The notes under the pieces were generated by a model that worked only from the letters and a program-made list of their open reading frames with translations, ran no database searches and had not been told where the DNA came from. From Photobacterium aquae (lineage in GTDB: Bacteria > Pseudomonadota > Gammaproteobacteria > Enterobacterales > Vibrionaceae): a DNA stretch of 64,000 nucleotides. Position 1 is the first letter of the stretch. Each line of letters opens with the position of its first letter. The position numbers and the translations under genes were made by a program. The stretch covers positions 558,001 through 622,000 of the forward strand of contig NZ_LDOT01000002.1 of NCBI RefSeq assembly GCF_001029445.1. The letters are read 5' to 3'. Of this stretch, positions 21,392-32,732 are shown in pieces.

Positions 21392-21884
21392 AACGTGAAG
21401 ATAACCATCTAAAAATTAACGCCAACACTGCACACTGACTCTATTAGCGTGCATTTATTATTCGATTTCACACCGATTCTATAAAATTAGAAGATGTTTT
21501 ATAAAAATTATTTCGCCCCAAAAATGACACAAAACGAATGATACACGGCGACATTAATTTCAGTAAGGTATTTATTGATAATTATGCTTTGCTATGCTGC
21601 ATCGCCTTTCCATAATAGTTGCTGATTACCACTAAACCTGTGCTCTCAACTATAGTGAGTGTAATTTCTAGCTGAAGACTCATCATGGCTAAAAATATTA
21701 AGTAAGCACTCAGATGAGTGCCATTCATAAATCTATCTTTAACACAGATAATAGGCACAATACCCAACGTAGCTACTTGATATACGAAGGCAAACGGACT
21801 ATTGATGCGGAAATTGTAGCAATGAGGAATATAGTGAATTGAAGTAAAAATTCATCTACATAAGTAGGTGGTTTAAGACTGGCA
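21392..21884. other. Intergenic region between the two chemoreceptors
   Basis: AT-rich promoter region of copy 1. A 61-codon minus-strand frame here lacks a ribosome-binding site and family features, and I do not accept it as a gene. Confidence 0.5.
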
Positions 21885-21912
21885 ATAAAAAACCCAGCAT
21901 ACGCTGGGCTTT
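21885..21912 (-). terminator. Terminator of the second chemoreceptor gene
   Basis: Minus strand AAAGCCCAGCG-TATGCTGGGTTTTTTATTG: seven-bp GC-rich stem followed by six T. Confidence 0.88.
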
Positions 21913-21935
21913 CATATTCAAATCAACGAAAAGTA

Positions 21936-23912
21936 TTAACGGGTCAAGTTGAACGAATTCAGTACCTGGCTCTGACGCTCTGCCAATTCAGACAGGAAGG
22001 TCGATGCCTGGCTTGACTGATCAATACCCGCAACATTCTGCTCGATCGCTTCCTTGATACCATTCAACGACTCGCTGATCTCCTCCGCAGCACGAGATTG
22101 CTGCTCGGCAGCTACCGACATCTCTGCCGCACTGCTGTTGATATCAGTAATAGCACCGTTAATCGCTGACAGTTTGCCCACGGCACTGTTAGAAGACTCA
22201 TGAACACTGGCGACTTTCTGCAAGCAGTCATCAACTTTCGACTGGGCCAATTCTGACTGTGATTGCAGCTCAGAGATAATCGTCTGGATATGGCCCGTCG
22301 AGTCCTGTGTCTTCGCTGCCAGCGCGCGAACTTCATCTGCTACCACGGCAAAGCCTCGGCCCAGCTCGCCAGCTCGCGCCGCTTCAATCGCCGCGTTCAG
22401 TGCTAGCAAGTTGGTCTGTTCAGAGATGTTATTAATAACATTGGCGACTTCATTGATACTGTGACAACGCTGCTTGAGGTTTCCGACCACGGCAGCAGTT
22501 TCATCCAACTCTACAGTCAGCTGCTCTGCACTGATCTTGTTTTCTTCAACGATAGCCTGACCATCATTACAAGCAGCCATTGCCGAAACTGCCATTGTCT
22601 CGGTTGTTTTCGCCGACACCGCCACCAGCTCAGCCGAGCTAGACATTTCTGTCACCGCCGTCGCAATCTGATCAACCTGCATGCTTTGCTCTTCGGCATT
22701 GGCGGCACTTTGCACCATTACCGCAGCTAGCTCTGTTGAAGACGAAGAAACTTCGCTACTCTGATCACGCACGCCCTCTAGCACCGCCGACATAGTTACC
22801 ATTGTGGTATCCATATCCTGAGCCAATACAGCAAGCTCATTAGTCCCGCTAATTCCGGTACGATTGCTCATGTCTTTGGCCGCCATACCGCTCAACGATG
22901 AGGACAAACGACCAAAAATAGCAATCACGTTGTGGGCAATATATAGGGTAAAGAGAATAGCAATAACCGATGCTACCAATAGCGAAGCGACTTGAGTTTG
23001 AATCACATTATTGATCAAAGACAAGCTAGTTTCAGTCGCTGCCTCACGACGAGTTCGGTTATGTTCAACAACATCTTCAATCTTGGTACGAATATCAGCT
23101 GCAATATTCGTACGGTTGCTTGCTATTGCTTGGTTATTCTTCAGTGTCTGAATAACAAACTCAGAAGACTCAACCCAACGATTGAATACATCTCTCTGAT
23201 AAGCCGCAACTTCAGGCACATTGTTGTATTTATTCAAAATAGACTGAATGTTACTTTGCTTCTCCAGCACATCTGCATCTTGAATCAATAGTCGAATCGA
23301 CACCAACTGAGCCAACAGCGCATTATAAGTACCTGTATCAGCAATCAGGCGCTCACTATCACGACGCCACTGAGCCACATCAAAACCGGGGATGCCAGCT
23401 GCTTGCTTATCAACAACGTGGATCATATCGAATAGCGGCCCCCACAAATATGGGGTTTTCTCCCACCACTGGCTGTCAATCTTAACCAAGTTATCCATGT
23501 TTTGCTGAAGCGTCACAAGATACTGGTCCATATTAACAGAGACACTCTGCATATCTTGCTTCACACGCTGGCTAGTACCAGAACGATTCAGAAATTCATC
23601 ATTGATGATCTCGTGCAAGCGAGAAACCTGTTCTTTCATGTTCTCCAGTTGCTTTGGCATGACTTTTACGCTGCTATTAATCATATCGCGGGTCATGATC
23701 CGCACCTGGTTCCAACCATACTGAACCTGTGCCGCAGCTTCGGTACGGTTAACACGCTGTGCAACAAATTCCGATTCGGACTTCACACTATTAAGGCTGT
23801 GATAGATAAAAAATGATGCAACTGCAAACAAGATCAGCGTAACAGCGACAGGGGTTAATAAAAGGCTTTTGAGCGAGAATGTTGAGACCCAACGAGGTAT
23901 ATGCTTATTCAT
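21936..23912 (-). CDS. Methyl-accepting chemotaxis protein (copy 2)
   Basis: A 658-aa chemoreceptor with the same architecture as the downstream copy: [17 protein letters not shown]-terminus, membrane helix 1, helical periplasmic sensor, helix 2 ([23 protein letters not shown]), HAMP and MCP signalling domain. From about [17 protein letters not shown] to the end, the two copies differ by only about 15 residues. The frame extends 13 codons upstream, but ATG 23912 matches the paralogue's start. Each copy has its own terminator. Confidence 0.93.
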   Translation of the reverse strand: MNKHIPRWVSTFSLKSLLLTPVAVTLILFAVASFFIYHSLNSVKSESEFVAQRVNRTEAAAQVQYGWNQVRIMTRDMINSSVKVMPKQLENMKEQVSRLHEIINDEFLNRSGTSQRVKQDMQSVSVNMDQYLVTLQQNMDNLVKIDSQWWEKTPYLWGPLFDMIHVVDKQAAGIPGFDVAQWRRDSERLIADTGTYNALLAQLVSIRLLIQDADVLEKQSNIQSILNKYNNVPEVAAYQRDVFNRWVESSEFVIQTLKNNQAIASNRTNIAADIRTKIEDVVEHNRTRREAATETSLSLINNVIQTQVASLLVASVIAILFTLYIAHNVIAIFGRLSSSLSGMAAKDMSNRTGISGTNELAVLAQDMDTTMVTMSAVLEGVRDQSSEVSSSSTELAAVMVQSAANAEEQSMQVDQIATAVTEMSSSAELVAVSAKTTETMAVSAMAACNDGQAIVEENKISAEQLTVELDETAAVVGNLKQRCHSINEVANVINNISEQTNLLALNAAIEAARAGELGRGFAVVADEVRALAAKTQDSTGHIQTIISELQSQSELAQSKVDDCLQKVASVHESSNSAVGKLSAINGAITDINSSAAEMSVAAEQQSRAAEEISESLNGIKEAIEQNVAGIDQSSQASTFLSELAERQSQVLNSFNLTR

Positions 23913-24503
23913 AAGTAAGAGGCTACTTTCAACTTCAATCAAGGCTAACAACCCACAACAGAGTGAGTTGAGAATTTATAATGGCAACTGACAATTCGTC
24001 TTCTACATATCGCCAGCATAGGCAATGTAAACCCACATCATTTACCTGCCTATATTTTAGAGATGCGGATAATACACGGATTGATCTAATGCCAATAGAG
24101 CATTCAATGATGAAATAATTACTTCAATAGCATATAAAAAATTAATTAAAGATAATTAGTCACCACTTTGCATTGATGACAAAACAACCATTACCGCCAC
24201 CGCTTTCGGCGCATTCGTGCCATTTATGACTCAAAACCAGAAAGAGCGGGATGTAATAAGGAATGGTTATCACACTGGATTCACTGTAGATGTTAACTCA
24301 CCCCACTGCACCGCAGTCAGCAAAGTCACATAAGTATGCATGCAAGAGCAATTTATCGCACCAGCCATTTAAACAAGGTCTTGCGACAAGTAGATGTAAT
24401 ATCAACAAAACATTACAAATAAAACGAGAAACGAAACAATGACTAAAATTTCATAACCGCGAACTTAACACTTATTCTGACTAATTAGGCCATCCGATAA
24501 CCG
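23913..24503. other. Noncoding region
   Basis: About 590 bp of AT-rich sequence upstream of the chemoreceptor and beyond the acetyltransferase stop. No gene, terminator or repeat convinces me here. Confidence 0.5.
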
Positions 24504-25103
24504 TCAAAAAGCTATTTTTCTATCTTTGTAATAGTACATCTTGTCATGATCACTGATCGGCCTTAGTACCTGACAGGGGTTGCCCACCGCCACGACATTG
24601 GCAGGAATATCCTTGGTCACAACACTCCCAGCACCAATTACACTGTTCTCACCAATCGTCACTCCCGGAAGCACGACAGTATTTGCACCAATCCAAACAT
24701 TGTTGCCAATCATCACCGGAATATTGAACTGCCCGACTTTTTGCCGTAGCACCGGATCAATCGGATGCCCAGCCGTAGCAATAGTGACATTGGGGCCAAT
24801 CATGACATGGTCGCCAATATAGATATGCGTGTCATCCACTAGGGTCAAATTGAAATTGGCATAAACACATTTACCCAAATGAGTATGAATCCCCCAGTTG
24901 GCATGCAACGGCGGTTCGATATAGCATTGCTCTCCCACTTCGGCAAAAATCTGCCCCATCAAGGCTTTTCTTTTCTCTACCTCACTAGGGCGAGAATGAT
25001 TGAAATCATACAGAACCTCCATACAGCGGGCCTGCTCGGCTATCAATGCCTCATCATTGCTAAAATACAGTTGCTGCCCATGCATCGGATGGTCTAAGTC
25101 CAT
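24504..25103 (-). CDS. Maltose/galactoside O-acetyltransferase family protein
   Basis: A left-handed beta-helix acetyl-CoA-dependent sugar O-acetyltransferase (199 aa) like Maa/LacA. It has an N-terminal helical lid (EVEKRKALMGQIF), then hexapeptide repeats (HVMIGPNVTI, NNVWIGANTVVLPGVTIGENSVIGAGSVVTKDIPANVVAVGNP). The catalytic His is in ATAGHPID. Two consecutive ATGs are present; GGAGG is best spaced (7 nt) from the second, at 25103. Sugar substrate is unknown. Confidence 0.88.
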   Translation of the reverse strand: MDLDHPMHGQQLYFSNDEALIAEQARCMEVLYDFNHSRPSEVEKRKALMGQIFAEVGEQCYIEPPLHANWGIHTHLGKCVYANFNLTLVDDTHIYIGDHVMIGPNVTIATAGHPIDPVLRQKVGQFNIPVMIGNNVWIGANTVVLPGVTIGENSVIGAGSVVTKDIPANVVAVGNPCQVLRPISDHDKMYYYKDRKIAF

Positions 25104-25302
25104 CATCCTTCCTCCAAAAATTCTGTTAACAAACAGCGATTGCTCAAAGTTAATAGCTCAGGCATTGTCGGTACAGCCTCCGCTATCTTTCGATTTAGTA
25201 TCAGAACCTTAGATAGTGATAACAATCCCTTCGCAACAGGAAATTTTGCTATTGGGCACTAAGGCACATTTCCGACATACCGTTAGGCAAGATCCCTATA
25301 CA

Positions 25303-25328
25303 ACAGCCACAGCCACAGCCACAGCCAC
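25303..25328 (+). repeat. Short hexanucleotide repeat (ACAGCC)4
   Basis: Four tandem ACAGCC units plus a partial one, in the intergenic region 5' of the acetyltransferase. Possibly slippage-prone; no coding frame depends on it. Confidence 0.8.
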
Positions 25329-25360
25329 ATAAAGGAGCCACTATATTGGCCGCCACAACG

Positions 25361-25393
25361 AAAAAAGCCGCCGCTATGACTAATAGCGGCGGC
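25361..25393 (-). terminator. Terminator of the DUF305 gene
   Basis: Perfect 11-bp stem GCCGCCGCTAT / ATAGCGGCGGC, with six T on the minus strand. Confidence 0.93.
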
Positions 25394-25454
25394 CGATTCA
25401 AGCTCGACGGTTCTTCAATGGCCGTCGATATTACTTACCAATATGACCGGGGAC

Positions 25455-26069
25455 TTACGCCTTTTGCCCAGCAAGCCAAGAGGTCATGAAGGCCACCTCA
25501 TGCTTCTGCGCTGCGATAATATTCTTGGCAAACGTTTTGATTTGCTGATCTTTCAGGTACGGCATCACCACTTCAGCCATCTTAATGGCCGCTTCATGGT
25601 GCGGGATCATGCCTTTGACAAAATCAACGTCTAGATTACCAGTGAGCTTTACCGTCATCATGCCATGCATCACGGCCATTGACTGGCTCATCATGGCTTC
25701 GGACGCCTTCATGTCCACATCTTTCGGATTAATGGTTTTGTGCGCCGCCAGCCATTGCTTCATGAAGCGCACTTCTTCTTTCTGGCTCTTAATGATGTTT
25801 TCCGCCAGCTGCTTGATTTGCGGATCATTCAGCGTTGGTAGGATCTTCTCGCTCATCACAATCGCGCCTTCATGGTGAGGGAGCATCCCTGCCACGAAAT
25901 CGTACGAAGGCATACCCGTTAGCTTCAGGGTGTGCATACCGTGCATAGCCGCCATCGAATCTTTCATCATGGCCTGTGATGCTGCTACATCATGGTGGTT
26001 TTCATGGGCAAACACCGCTGACGACGACAGTAGTGCTGCAACAAGAAGAGATAGGCTGACTTTTTTCAT
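25455..26069 (-). CDS. Exported protein with two DUF305 repeats
   Basis: A 204-aa secreted protein: signal peptide MKKVSLSLLVAALLSSSAVFA, then two tandem DUF305 units. Each unit carries DFVAGMLPHHEGAIVMSE / DFVKGMIPHHEAAIKMAE, a following KxxIIxxQKxEVxFM helix and a Met/His-rich MHGMxTLKLTG stretch. Met/His-rich DUF305 proteins (for example CopM) bind copper or silver; here this is inference. The frame runs 43 codons further upstream, but only ATG 26069 begins a signal peptide. Confidence 0.85.
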   Translation of the reverse strand: MKKVSLSLLVAALLSSSAVFAHENHHDVAASQAMMKDSMAAMHGMHTLKLTGMPSYDFVAGMLPHHEGAIVMSEKILPTLNDPQIKQLAENIIKSQKEEVRFMKQWLAAHKTINPKDVDMKASEAMMSQSMAVMHGMMTVKLTGNLDVDFVKGMIPHHEAAIKMAEVVMPYLKDQQIKTFAKNIIAAQKHEVAFMTSWLAGQKA

Positions 26070-26268
26070 TATGTGGATCTCATTATATGTGGATTGCCCG
26101 CACGATAAGGTATCCAGTAACGGGAAGGTCAAGCACTGATAAGGCGTATTTGCTTTGTAAAGATATGTAAGTGTGTTGTATGTACAACATGGATACAATT
26201 ATCATAAGAGCAAATATCCGTGACTTTTTTATAAGGTCATTTTTTTCGTTAGGAACGAGAGATTATTC

Positions 26269-27405
26269 ATGATACGTAGAACCACGCTGTCTCTTTTGAT
26301 TGCGTCGAGCCTCCTTTTGGTTGGATGCGAACAAAACCAACAGGCACAAGCCCAAAGTGGTCCCGCTCCTGTCCCGGAAGTTACAGTCATGACTGTAAAA
26401 CCGGCCCGCCAGACACTAACGGTTGAGCTGCCAGGCCGCAGCCGTGCATACATGGAAGCCGAGGTACGCCCGCAGGTAACCGGCATTATCTCTGAGCGTA
26501 ACTTCACCGAGGGCGGCGTCGTCAAAAAAGGACAGTCCCTGTACCAGATTGATGACTCAACCATCCAGGCCGAGCTACTGAGTGCAGAAGCCGAGCTGAT
26601 CCGAGCGCGGGCAGCCGAAGAGTCCACACGTTCTACGGTGAATCGTTTCCGTACCCTGATCACCAAGAAGTCGATCAGTCAGCAAGATCTCGATGACGCT
26701 GAAGCTGCTTACAAAGAAGCCAAAGCCCAAGTCCTTGTCGCCAAGGCGAAGATCAACACCGCGAAGATCAACCTGTCTTACGCGAAAGTCGAAGCACCGA
26801 TCAGCGGTGTGATCAGCAAGTCGAACGTGACTGCCGGTGCGCTGGTAACCGCCAACCAAGCCGCGACGCTAACCACTATCCAGCAGCTCGACCCAATCAA
26901 TGTCGACATCGTGCAATCTTCTGCACAGCTTTTGCGTTTGAAAGCCGCGATGTCACAAGGCCAGCTGCAAAAAGACGAGTCGGCACAAGTCACCCTAAAG
27001 CTTGAGGACGGCTCAACCTACGCACACAAAGGCACCCTGAAGTTTACCGAAGTAAACGTTGACGAGAGCACCGGTAGCGTGACGCTACGCGCTGAGTTCG
27101 CCAACCCTGACGGCCTTCTCCTTCCGGGCATGTTCGTGCGCGCCACGGTTACCGTGGGTGTCGATCCTGCCGCGATCCTGATCCCGCAGAACACCGTAAC
27201 CCGTGATGCAACGGGCAAAGCCTCTGTGATGACCGTTGATGCAGACAACAAAGTGTCTGTCCGCCCTGTTACCACGGCAGAAGCAATCAACAACCAGTGG
27301 CGAATCACCGATGGCCTGAAGCCGGGTGACAAGGTGATCACTACCGGGTTGCAGATGATTCGCCCGGGTAATCCTGTGACTATCCAACAAGGTGAGCAGG
27401 CATAA
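26269..27405 (+). CDS. RND efflux periplasmic adaptor (AcrA/VexA type)
   Basis: A 378-aa lipoprotein membrane-fusion protein linking an RND pump to an outer-membrane channel. Lipobox LLLVGC at about residues 15-20; beta-barrel/lipoyl motif [28 protein letters not shown]; helical hairpin (about 100-165); second lipoyl half [22 protein letters not shown]-terminal membrane-proximal domain. The pump gene begins 1 bp after the stop codon. Confidence 0.94.
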   Translation: MIRRTTLSLLIASSLLLVGCEQNQQAQAQSGPAPVPEVTVMTVKPARQTLTVELPGRSRAYMEAEVRPQVTGIISERNFTEGGVVKKGQSLYQIDDSTIQAELLSAEAELIRARAAEESTRSTVNRFRTLITKKSISQQDLDDAEAAYKEAKAQVLVAKAKINTAKINLSYAKVEAPISGVISKSNVTAGALVTANQAATLTTIQQLDPINVDIVQSSAQLLRLKAAMSQGQLQKDESAQVTLKLEDGSTYAHKGTLKFTEVNVDESTGSVTLRAEFANPDGLLLPGMFVRATVTVGVDPAAILIPQNTVTRDATGKASVMTVDADNKVSVRPVTTAEAINNQWRITDGLKPGDKVITTGLQMIRPGNPVTIQQGEQA

Positions 27406-27406
27406 C

Positions 27407-30400
27407 ATGGCACGATTTTTTATCGATCGTCCGGTGTTTGCTTGGGTACTGGCGATCCTGACCATGTTGGCGGGCGTGATGTCCCTGTTCAACTTGCCGG
27501 TGTCGCAATACCCGACCATCTCCCCGACCACGATCTCGATCAACGCCCGTTACCCGGGTGCCTCTGCCAAAACGGTAGAAGACTCGGTGACACAGGTTAT
27601 CGAACAGAACATGACCGGTCTGGACTACCTGCGCTACCTCAACTCCAGCAGTGATGCATTTGGTAACGCCACCATCACCCTGACGTTTGACAGCGAAGCG
27701 GATCCGGATATCGCTCAGGTTCAGGTGCAGAACAAACTGCAGCTGGCGATGACCTCGCTGCCTATGGAAGTACAAAGCCAGGGTATCGTCGTCAACAAGT
27801 CGAACACCTCGTTCCTGATGGTTGTGGCGGTGTACTCCGAGAACCCGGAATTCACTGAAAACGATATCGGTGACTTCGTCGTTACCAATATTCAAGATCC
27901 GATCAGCCGTCTCAGCGGTGTCGGTCAGGTACAGGCATTTGGTTCGCAGTATGCCATGCGTGTGTGGCTGGATCCGTTCAAGCTGACTCAGTTCAACCTG
28001 ACAGCCATTGATGTGATGAACGCGATCCGTGAGCAGAATGCGCAAGTATCTTCCGGTCAGTTGGGCGCGGCACCGGCACAAAAAGGCCAGTTGCTGAACG
28101 CGACTATCTCGTCTGCCAGCCGTTTGACCAGTGTGGCCGAGTTCAGAAATATCATTCTGAAATCAGAAGCCAACGGCTCGAATGTCTACCTGAAAGATGT
28201 GGCGAACGTTGAGCGCGGCGCGGAAAGCTACGACATCAAGGGCCAGTACAACGGTTTCCCGGCGGCAGGTTTGGGTATCTCGCTAGGTACCGGTGCAAAC
28301 GCACTGGAGACAGCCGAAGCGGTGAAGACGCGTCTGGCACAACTGAGCGAAACCTTCCCGGAAGGCTTGAAGATTGCCTACCCGTTTGAAACCACGCCAT
28401 TCGTCGAAGCGTCGATTTCAGAAGTCGTAAAAACCCTGCTTGAAGCGGTATTTTTGGTCTTCCTGATCATGTACCTGTTCTTGCAGAACTTCCGTGCGAC
28501 CTTGATCCCGACCATTGCTGTACCGGTCGTCTTGCTGGGCACCTTTGCCGTGCTGTACGCAACGGGCTTTAGCGTCAACACCCTCACCATGTTTGCAATG
28601 GTTCTGGCTATCGGCCTGCTGGTCGATGACGCCATCGTGGTGGTGGAGAACGTTGAGCGCGTGATGCACGAAGACGGCTTGGAGCCAAAGGAAGCAACCA
28701 AGAAATCCATGGGCCAGATCACCGGCGCCTTGATCGGTGTCGGCCTGACGCTATCAGCGGTATTTGTCCCGATGGCCTTCATGTCCGGCTCAACCGGTGT
28801 GATTTACCGCCAGTTCTCCATCACGATTGTGGCGGCGATGACCCTGTCGGTACTGGTGGCGATCATCCTGACCCCTGCCCTGTGTGCGAGCTTGCTCAAA
28901 AAAGGCGACGCGGAATTTGGCGAGAAGACCGGCTTCTTTGGTTGGTTCAACCGCAAGTTCGACGCGATGACCGCAGGTTACGAAGCAGGCGTGGCGAAGA
29001 TGCTAAAGCGTACCGGCCGCATGCTGATGGTGTTCCTTGCAATGAGCGCGGGTACCGGCTGGCTGTTTATGAACATGCCGACCTCATTCCTGCCTGATGA
29101 AGATCAGGGCACCGTGTTCTCGATGGCGATTCTGCCACCGACCTCGACCCAAGAGCAGACCGAGAAGACACTGGATAAAGTCCGCACCTATTTCTTGGAG
29201 CAAGAAAAAGACAACGTGGAATCCGTATTCTCCGTCTCCGGCTTTAGCTTTGCCGGTCAGGGCCAGAACATGGGTATGGCGTTCATCGGCCTGAAAGACT
29301 GGTCTGAGCGTGAAGCGCCGGGCTCTGACGCAGCATCGCTGACAGGCCGTGCGATGGGCTACTTCTCGACTATCAAAGAAGCGATGGTGTTTGCCTTTGC
29401 ACCGCCTGCCATTCAGGAACTGGGCAACGCGACCGGTTTCGACTTCTACCTGCAAGACTCACTGGGTCTGGGCCATGATGCCCTTGTTGCCGCCCAATAC
29501 CAACTGCTTGGTATGGCTGCGCAAAACCCTAAACTGGTAGGTGTACGTCCAAACGGCCAGGCTGACGCGCCGATGTACCAAGTGAACATCGACCACAGCA
29601 AACTGCGCGCACTGGGTGTGAGCATCAATGATGTCAACCAGATCCTGTCATCGGCATGGGGCGGCGCTTACATCAACGATTACATCGACCGCGGCCGCGT
29701 GAAGAAAGTGCTGATGCAGAGTGATTCTGCACACCGCATGCAACCTGAAGACTTTGATTCATGGTACGTACGCAACGCACAAGGTGAGATGGTGCCGTTC
29801 TCGGCCTTCGCCACTGGCGAATGGAGCTATGGCTCACCGCTTCTACAGCGTTTCAACGGCCTGCCTGCGATGAACATCCAAGGCGGTGCTGCGCCGGGCG
29901 TGAGTACCGGTGAGGCGATGGCAGAAATCGAAGCGATGGTGAAACAACTGCCTGCGGGCTTTACGGTGAACTGGAACGGTATCTCTTACGAGGAACGTCT
30001 ATCGGGCAACCAAGCGCCGATGCTGTACGCATTGTCGATTCTGGTGGTCTTCCTGGTACTGGCAGCCCTGTACGAGAGCTGGTCAGTCCCTCTTGCCGTT
30101 GTGCTTGTGGTACCGTTGGGCGTACTGGGTGCAGTACTGGCGGTAATGGGCCGCGGCATGGATAACGACGTGTTCTTCCAGGTCAGCCTGTTGACCACCG
30201 TCGGCCTGGCAACCAAGAACGCCATCCTGATCGTAGAATTTGCCAAAGAGTACTACGAAAAAGGTGCGGGCCTGATTGAGGCAACGCTGCATGCGGTACG
30301 TGTCCGTCTGCGCCCTATCATCATGACATCGCTGGCATTTGGTCTGGGTGTTGTGCCGCTGGCAATCAGTTCAGGCGTAGGCTCGGCGGGTCAAAACGCG

Positions 30401-30556
30401 GTAGGTACCGGCGTACTGGGCGGCATGGTCAGTGCCACCTTGCTAGGTATCTTCTTCGTGCCGGTCTTCTTCGTGGTAGTTGAACGCCTGTTCGATCGCC
30501 ATACCAAGAAAGACGACCAAGCCAAACCGGTAGATTCTGCGCCACTGGCCGATTAA
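27407..30556 (+). CDS. RND multidrug efflux pump (HAE1, AcrB/VexB type)
   Basis: A 1049-aa proton-driven inner-membrane transporter. Twelve membrane helices in two halves; start [18 protein letters not shown]. The helix-4 proton-relay motif is visible as [18 protein letters not shown], with paired aspartates, and LPDEDQG opens the second porter domain. Frame opens at 27392, but ATG 27407 is the canonical N-terminus and lies 1 bp after the adaptor stop. No outer-membrane factor gene is adjacent, so a TolC-type partner elsewhere is expected. Confidence 0.96.
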   Translation: MARFFIDRPVFAWVLAILTMLAGVMSLFNLPVSQYPTISPTTISINARYPGASAKTVEDSVTQVIEQNMTGLDYLRYLNSSSDAFGNATITLTFDSEADPDIAQVQVQNKLQLAMTSLPMEVQSQGIVVNKSNTSFLMVVAVYSENPEFTENDIGDFVVTNIQDPISRLSGVGQVQAFGSQYAMRVWLDPFKLTQFNLTAIDVMNAIREQNAQVSSGQLGAAPAQKGQLLNATISSASRLTSVAEFRNIILKSEANGSNVYLKDVANVERGAESYDIKGQYNGFPAAGLGISLGTGANALETAEAVKTRLAQLSETFPEGLKIAYPFETTPFVEASISEVVKTLLEAVFLVFLIMYLFLQNFRATLIPTIAVPVVLLGTFAVLYATGFSVNTLTMFAMVLAIGLLVDDAIVVVENVERVMHEDGLEPKEATKKSMGQITGALIGVGLTLSAVFVPMAFMSGSTGVIYRQFSITIVAAMTLSVLVAIILTPALCASLLKKGDAEFGEKTGFFGWFNRKFDAMTAGYEAGVAKMLKRTGRMLMVFLAMSAGTGWLFMNMPTSFLPDEDQGTVFSMAILPPTSTQEQTEKTLDKVRTYFLEQEKDNVESVFSVSGFSFAGQGQNMGMAFIGLKDWSEREAPGSDAASLTGRAMGYFSTIKEAMVFAFAPPAIQELGNATGFDFYLQDSLGLGHDALVAAQYQLLGMAAQNPKLVGVRPNGQADAPMYQVNIDHSKLRALGVSINDVNQILSSAWGGAYINDYIDRGRVKKVLMQSDSAHRMQPEDFDSWYVRNAQGEMVPFSAFATGEWSYGSPLLQRFNGLPAMNIQGGAAPGVSTGEAMAEIEAMVKQLPAGFTVNWNGISYEERLSGNQAPMLYALSILVVFLVLAALYESWSVPLAVVLVVPLGVLGAVLAVMGRGMDNDVFFQVSLLTTVGLATKNAILIVEFAKEYYEKGAGLIEATLHAVRVRLRPIIMTSLAFGLGVVPLAISSGVGSAGQNAVGTGVLGGMVSATLLGIFFVPVFFVVVERLFDRHTKKDDQAKPVDSAPLAD

Positions 30557-30615
30557 GCCTTTGCCGCGAATACCTAAAAACGCCGTCTAGGTTATACTAG
30601 CGTCGTGTACCACGG

Positions 30616-30652
30616 AAAAAGAGCGCTGCTAAGTTCAGCGCTCTTTGTTTTT
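30616..30652 (+). terminator. Efflux operon terminator
   Basis: Eleven-bp stem AAAGAGCGCTG / CAGCGCTCTTT followed by GTTTTTG. Confidence 0.9.
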
Positions 30653-30692
30653 GTACAACCCAAGCAATGGCATTTACCCTAAGCAGGCCAAG

Positions 30693-31142
30693 ATGAAAGA
30701 ACTGAAAATCTCGCCCATTTCAACGCTGGATCAAAGCCCAATGTACGTGTGCAGTGTCATGCAGCGCATGTACCGCAACCGCGCATCAGTTGAGCTGTCT
30801 GAGCCGCACCAGATGACACTGGAAATGGCGAGTGCATTGGCGGCCTTGGAAGAGTTTCAGCCCATGAGCCAGCAGGAATTGGCCGACGCGGTCATGACCG
30901 AGCGCAGCGTCGCCAAGCGCATGGTGGATAATCTGGAGAAACGCGGCTTTGTGCAAGTATCCAAATGCGAGACCAACCACAGGCTCAAAATGCTGACCCT
31001 GACCGCAGAAGGCATGGAAGCGATACAAGACGCCCACCAAACCATGGATGACTTGCAGAACGACTTTTTCTCCTGCCTATCTGACGAAGAATCGCAAGAA
31101 TTCTCCCGCTTGGTACGCAAGCTGACGCAAGCGAACCTTTAG
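30693..31142 (+). CDS. MarR-family transcriptional regulator
   Basis: A 149-aa winged-helix regulator. Order: N-terminal helices, wHTH (MSQQELADAVMTERSVAKRMVDNLEKRGFVQVSKCETNHRLKMLTLTAEG), C-terminal dimerisation helix. The frame could begin at a TTG inside the terminator at 30645, but ATG 30693 is the reasonable start. It follows the RND genes, separated by a terminator; control of that pump is plausible but not shown. Confidence 0.85.
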   Translation: MKELKISPISTLDQSPMYVCSVMQRMYRNRASVELSEPHQMTLEMASALAALEEFQPMSQQELADAVMTERSVAKRMVDNLEKRGFVQVSKCETNHRLKMLTLTAEGMEAIQDAHQTMDDLQNDFFSCLSDEESQEFSRLVRKLTQANL

Positions 31143-31649
31143 CATTCTGTTGAAGGCTTTATTGTGAACACCCAAGCTGAAATGTTTCTGGTGAGTATTA
31201 CGCTCAATAAATAGGTCTTTCTGAATATAAAGACCTAGAAGGATCATATTCAAAATTTAAACTGGCGCTCATTCTAAATACTGAACAATATCGTTCATTT
31301 GAAATCTGAACTGAGGATAGATTTGGATGTATAGTGAAGATTACCAAGCGTATTGCTTGCACCTCCTTATGGCATAAGCGCTAATTTCACAACAGATAGT
31401 TAGCGCTCCTTTTGCATCATAAGTAGACATACAAATGAACCATAAGATGACATACGACCACTTCAACAAGGCCTCTGCATTTCGCCCGTAAGATACTTTC
31501 TTACAGTGAGGCTTTCACACAACAATCTATGTCACTTCAATTCAGCTCATTTTTGGACATGAAACGAGTTAGAGAATTATCGCAAACCGTTGCTATCAGA
31601 TTAGTAAAAGTATCTTGAAACCTTAGACGCTTGTTAGCACTCTTTTTTG
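31143..31649. other. Noncoding junction between core and accessory DNA
   Basis: No gene. It holds an inverted repeat TAGGTCTTT-N8-AAAGACCTA (about 31,213-31,238) and the decayed Tn7-like end described separately. Confidence 0.6.
31351..31500 (+). repeat. Decayed Tn7-like right end (relic)
   Basis: Two 15-bp repeats, CATAAGTAGACATAC at 31418 and CATAAGATGACATAC at 31441, are 23 bp apart, exactly as CATATCATGTCC (34722) and CATAAGATATCC (34745) in the intact element's right end. In both, GTAAGA of a small palindrome starts 47 bp after the second repeat (31488 and 34792). A third, weaker match, GGCATAAGCGC, lies near 31371. No clean TGT terminus is visible. Confidence 0.6.
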
Positions 31650-32423
31650 TCATACGTTGCTTAAACCTTGATGCTCTTTTCTAAGACTACTAACCATTAA
31701 ATCAAAAACCTCTGGTATTTCAGTAATCTCAATGTAAGGGGTGATATAGGTTGTTCGGCTACTGCCTAAAGCAAACTTAGACACTTTATCAGAAGAACGT
31801 ATAGGACTATAAAAAATCTCAAAGTAAAAACCTAAGAATATCATACTGATAGAGCTATAAAACTGACCACGAACTTCATATTTTCTAGGGAATGGTGAAA
31901 CAACAAAATTTCTAAGATTGCTTTCGTCAAAGCCACCCTCAGTTGTATCCATCAATCTCTGAACAATAACAGTACATGAATTCTTTGAGACATTATCCTT
32001 CCTAACCAAGCTGGATCGAATTAGCTCTAAAAAACGTGGGGCAACTTGAATTGTTCTATAATTCTCATGTTCTGAAACAGCACCTCGCCAGAAAATAGAC
32101 AACACGAAACTTTTAAATTTTAAAGAGTCAATATTGGAAAAATGGACACCGTCCTCATGCCGAACAACCTTTCCAACCTTACCTCTTAATAAGTTCAAAC
32201 CGTACTGATCATAGGTAATATTTAACTTCACCTCACACTCACTACACAACTGAGCAGTAGCCCAACTGTCCTGCGACTTCCTGTTAGGAATGAACTCACC
32301 GGAAGAAAGTTCGATAGCCTGACCGTTGCCTTGTTTAAACAAGGATCTAAATACTGAATCAGGTATTGCATGTGAATTACATAACTCAGATTTACAAAGG
32401 CACAACTGACACTTTTTCAACAA
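31650..32423 (-). CDS. Hypothetical zinc-binding protein, possible defence gene
   Basis: A 257-aa protein with an N-terminal cysteine/histidine cluster (C5, C8, C15, H18 in CQLCLCKSELCNSHAIP) and a second CxxC (C59, C62). The CxxC...SHxIP...CxxCE pattern resembles an HNH-like zinc-finger family often found on islands, but I see no complete HNH catalytic motif. The rest is beta-rich with no known motif. AT-rich and distinct from flanking core genes. It sits in the older accessory segment with the gene upstream at 34.2 kb. Confidence 0.65.
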   Translation of the reverse strand: MLKKCQLCLCKSELCNSHAIPDSVFRSLFKQGNGQAIELSSGEFIPNRKSQDSWATAQLCSECEVKLNITYDQYGLNLLRGKVGKVVRHEDGVHFSNIDSLKFKSFVLSIFWRGAVSEHENYRTIQVAPRFLELIRSSLVRKDNVSKNSCTVIVQRLMDTTEGGFDESNLRNFVVSPFPRKYEVRGQFYSSISMIFLGFYFEIFYSPIRSSDKVSKFALGSSRTTYITPYIEITEIPEVFDLMVSSLRKEHQGLSNV

Positions 32424-32732
32424 ATACCTCCTTGGTGCTAACGCTACTTAGGCGACTAACGGTCGTCTTCCATGTTCATATGATGCCGTCTTTCATATAC
32501 CCATTCAATTTGTAATCAATAAGTTGGTGGTTATATTGCGAGCTTAAACATTTGAGTGATGTTTAATTTCATTGTCGTCAAAATTCGAATAACTTTTGGT
32601 TCGGTAAAAGTATCCCCCCCTCAAAATGTGGGGGAGTATTTAATCTAAGCGATTATGGGGCAGAACTGAGCTAACTGTATTAGCTAGCTCAATAATGCCG
32701 ACGCTAAATATTTCTACGATGACCCTATATCT
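32424..32732. other. Accessory intergenic region with repeat copy
   Basis: About 300 bp without a gene. It contains a C6/G5 hairpin (32,613-32,636), possibly a weak terminator for the DUF4041 gene, and one copy of the repeat GGGGCAGAACTGAGCTA near 32,657. Confidence 0.5.

Noticed and set aside
21582..21767. 61-codon minus-strand frame between chemoreceptors
   Set aside because: No ribosome-binding site, no domain, lies in the promoter region.
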